Positions 62,605-64,000 of a stretch of DNA of 64,000 bases are shown piece after piece (position 1 is the stretch's first letter; every line of letters starts with the position of its first letter). The notes beneath the pieces are model-generated. The model did not search any database and was not told the origin of the DNA. It worked only from the letters and a program-made list of their open reading frames with translations. Both the position numbers and the translations under genes were made by a program. The stretch is from Aerococcus sanguinicola (GTDB lineage: Bacteria; Bacillota; Bacilli; Lactobacillales; Aerococcaceae), in the NCBI RefSeq assembly GCF_001543145.1, contig NZ_CP014160.1:1969850-2033849 (forward strand). Reading direction: 5' to 3'.

Positions 62605-62665
62605 GCCGAGTCTCCGGAGAGGGAAGAGTCCCTACTCCTCGGTCTCCCGTGGCCGGCCCAAAAAT
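62605..62665. other. Candidate cos region between HNH and terminase genes
   Basis: This stretch is much richer in G and C than the surrounding phage DNA and has dense symmetry: CTCCGGAG (62612-62619), GGCCGGCC (62651-62658) and paired GGGA/TCCC words between them. HNH nucleases next to terminase are characteristic of cos-type HK97-like phages, and the cos site often lies beside these genes. The cleavage position cannot be read. Confidence 0.4.
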
Positions 62666-62671
62666 CCGGAC

Positions 62672-62986
62672 TTAGGGGGGCCTATCAAAGAATTTTTCGA
62701 ACTCTTTTCGCCTTTTTTGTTGCCAATACAGCCCTCTGCCAATAATTTTGTCCGTTTTCCTATCGTGAAATCCATTATGTTCCTTGTTTGTCAACGGCAG
62801 CAAGTTCCAATCCACCAGTGCCAGCTCCGGATACTCGCTTAATGGATAGATATGATGGATCATCTCTGCTGGTTCGTGCCTGCCAAACTGCTTTGCTTCT
62901 GCTGACAGATAGTTATAGCGCCTTAGTGTAAGCTCACGCTTCTTCTGCCACTTAGCAGTTCGGTAAAAAGGATTAACTTTTTTCAT
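62672..62986 (-). CDS. Phage HNH endonuclease
   Basis: The 104-residue protein has the HNH core MIHHIYPLSEYPELALVDWNLLPLTNKEHNGFHDRK: paired His, a central Asn and a final His. In HK97-like phages such proteins act with the terminase at cos during packaging. It precedes TerS by about 100 bases containing the candidate cos. Confidence 0.9.
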   Translation of the reverse strand: MKKVNPFYRTAKWQKKRELTLRRYNYLSAEAKQFGRHEPAEMIHHIYPLSEYPELALVDWNLLPLTNKEHNGFHDRKTDKIIGRGLYWQQKRRKEFEKFFDRPP

Positions 62987-63007
62987 ATTGAACTCCTTTC
63001 GAAGTAA

Positions 63008-63036
63008 AATAAAAAGCCGTCTGAATAGACGACTTA
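63008..63036 (-). terminator. Terminator between the membrane protein and HNH genes
   Basis: GTCGTCT and AGACGGC pair around ATTC and run into TTTTTATTTT on the minus strand, about 50 bases after the membrane protein stop. It isolates that gene from the packaging operon. Confidence 0.75.
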
Positions 63037-63088
63037 AGATAAAATAAATTTGAAACGCTAATTACAAATAAGAAATTCGTACCAATAT

Positions 63089-63703
63089 TTATTTGTCATT
63101 TTTCACTATATTTATAGAAGATGCTTCCTCAACTTTATTCAAGGAATACACCATCGCGCCAAAAAGCAAAGGGAATAAAATCGCTGTAATGAAAAATATA
63201 GTAATAAAGCTAAAAAATGTTTCACTTAATTTATTTAAAGAACAAGATTTATAGACATATTCTTCATAAGCAAAAGTTGATATTTGTATAGATATCAAGA
63301 GTGAAAGAAGTATTATTTTTAGTTTTATTAGATTTTTCTCAAGCAAACCATCATCTGTAGTTGCTTTTACTTTAACCGAAAATGTTTTTACAGTATTTAT
63401 ATTTAGAAAAACTGTTAACAAAGCTATAAGCAATGTTAACTCTTTATTCTGTACAACTATCATTGCTACTAAGAAAAATAACATCGTTGGCCAGGCAACT
63501 GAAAAATATTCTGAGTTATTTTTAACAAAAATGTAGAGCCCTCTAATTACTATATATACACCTACAGCGTAGAATACTAAGCTTTGCCACAAAGGAGCGG
63601 TTGCATCAATCACTAGAAGTGTTATCAATAAAAAAGAAACTCCAAAAAAAATTAATGCATAGCTGTAATATTCCCTACACTTACTAGAGTTCTGTTTTTC
63701 CAT
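63089..63703 (-). CDS. Multi-pass membrane protein of unknown function (prophage)
   Basis: The 204-residue protein has about six hydrophobic segments (about 14-33, 38-58, 68-85, 87-105, 127-147, 165-187) and a conserved-looking polar loop KVKATTDDGLLEKN. I recognise no family. Base composition is clearly more A/T-rich than the flanking phage genes, and it has its own terminator, so it may be an independently acquired lysogeny gene (moron). A ribosome site AAGGAG precedes the ATG. Membrane-located superinfection exclusion is one guess. Confidence 0.55.
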   Translation of the reverse strand: MEKQNSSKCREYYSYALIFFGVSFLLITLLVIDATAPLWQSLVFYAVGVYIVIRGLYIFVKNNSEYFSVAWPTMLFFLVAMIVVQNKELTLLIALLTVFLNINTVKTFSVKVKATTDDGLLEKNLIKLKIILLSLLISIQISTFAYEEYVYKSCSLNKLSETFFSFITIFFITAILFPLLFGAMVYSLNKVEEASSINIVKNDK

Positions 63704-63743
63704 ATTCTGATCTCCTTATTTTTTAGTATAACTATAACAAAAT

Positions 63744-63818
63744 CCACCCCGCCTGGCGAGGTGGAAAATAAAATAAGGAGGATACATCTTGATAGTTGGC
63801 CGCTCTGCCTAACTATCA
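63744..63818. repeat. Two hairpins upstream of the membrane protein gene
   Basis: CCACCCCG/CGAGGTGG-type arms lie at 63744-63764 and TGATAGTT/AACTATCA at 63790-63797 and 63811-63818. They separate the regulator gene from the membrane protein gene and may be a terminator and an operator. No -10/-35 pair is clear. Confidence 0.5.
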
Positions 63819-63838
63819 CGCTATCATAATACCAGGCT

Positions 63839-63880
63839 TTAGTGTGACATGTAATGACATTTAGTGACATTTAGTGACCT
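63839..63880 (+). repeat. Four TGAC elements phased at exactly 10 bases
   Basis: TGAC occurs at 63845, 63855, 63865 and 63875, each within a TTAGTGACAT-like decamer, overlapping the 3' end of the late-regulator gene and upstream of the packaging genes. This looks like a binding array for a regulator or terminase. Confidence 0.75.
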
Positions 63881-64000
63881 CTTTAGCTCTAAGCTGCTGC
63901 AATGCTTGACCATGTAGCCTGAGTGTATGGCGATAGGTCCAGTGGTTATTCACAGCAACTTCCTCCCAAGTCTTACGATTCAGATAATAGTCAATCAATA
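63861..64000 (-). CDS. ArpU/RinA-like late transcription regulator, C-terminal part (partial)
   Basis: The last 45 residues read LIDYYLNRKTWEEVAVNNHWTYRHTLRLHGQALQQL before a short tail and TAA at 63863-63861; the gene continues past the window edge. WEEVA followed by a helix with HGQALQQL is typical of the sigma-70 region 4-like end of ArpU or RinA-type phage regulators, which switch on the late packaging operon. Its place just before HNH and terminase is the expected one. The coding frame runs through two of the decamer repeats. Confidence 0.75.
   Translation of the reverse strand, partial: LIDYYLNRKTWEEVAVNNHWTYRHTLRLHGQALQQLRAKEVTKCH

Larger units (their letters stand above)
44770..64000. 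mobile_element. HK97-type siphovirus prophage (left part; continues beyond the window)
   Basis: All genes from 45046 to the right edge are phage-like and lie on the minus strand in the standard order regulator-HNH-terminase-head-tail-lysis. The tRNA-Arg 3' end forms the boundary on the host side. The lysis module, rather than the integrase, lies next to the tRNA. Integrase, repressor, replication genes and the second attachment site are not in the window. Every visible structural gene is intact, so the late region looks functional. Confidence 0.9.

Noticed and set aside
63652..63870. Minus-strand open frame of 72 codons.
   Set aside because: It overlaps the membrane protein start and the hairpins and lacks a ribosome site.

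Overview
The window reads as the chromosome of a low-GC Gram-positive coccus of the order Lactobacillales. The evidence is the secG-esterase-rnr-smpB block, the gpsB-rnpB-THUMP methyltransferase order, a FabK-type fatty acid operon, a CggR-led glycolytic operon, CtsR, CcpA (cre) and T-box regulation, and DUF3013 next to prmA. An Aerococcaceae member such as Aerococcus is my best guess, but that genus-level call is inference from overall gene style only.

Host part (1-44.7 kb). The left edge holds the end of an M20 peptidase and a 2-keto-3-deoxygluconate permease. Then comes a tandem array of about 120-bp palindromic units that abuts dtd, followed by rel-dtd, DUF3013-prmA, gpsB, RNase P RNA and a THUMP methyltransferase. 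From 18.0 to 8.4 kb a leftward operon runs acpP-fabK-fabD-fabG-fabF-accB-fabZ-accC-accD-accA, and two small genes (TPR-like, RNase HI-like) follow it. Its usual fabT and fabH partners are not in the window. tmRNA (ssrA), a histidine phosphatase, class III fructose bisphosphatase, smpB, rnr, an esterase and secG follow. The arginine operon argF-argC-argB-argJ-argD (32.1 to 26.7 kb) is preceded by a T-box leader with a duplicated 3' half. The glycolytic operon cggR-gap-pgk-(TIM-like)-eno occupies 38.5 to 33.0 kb; the gene in the tpiA position has lost the catalytic residues of triosephosphate isomerase and follows pgk in the same frame after a single stop codon. Next is an AraC-regulated, cre-marked group of three Gfo/Idh/MocA oxidoreductases and one TIM-barrel epimerase, then clpP under a CtsR box.

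Prophage part (44.7 kb to the right edge). A tRNA-Arg(CCG) marks the junction with a leftward-transcribed, HK97-type siphovirus prophage. From the right edge it runs: late regulator (partial), a small membrane protein, HNH nuclease, terminase small and large subunits, portal, protease, capsid, connectors, major tail protein, frameshifted tail chaperones, tape measure, Dit, tail tip, tail lysin, a propeller-bearing tail protein, holin and endolysin. Integrase, repressor and replication genes must lie beyond 64 kb.

The signals I rate highest are the covarying palindromic array at 1390-1895, the catalytically stripped TIM homologue behind pgk, the T-box leader with a second platform lacking stem I, the remodelled phage tail tip (separated halves plus similar inserts in Dit and tail tip), the XRE-terminase small subunit fusion, and two sets of exactly 10-bp-phased repeats in the prophage.
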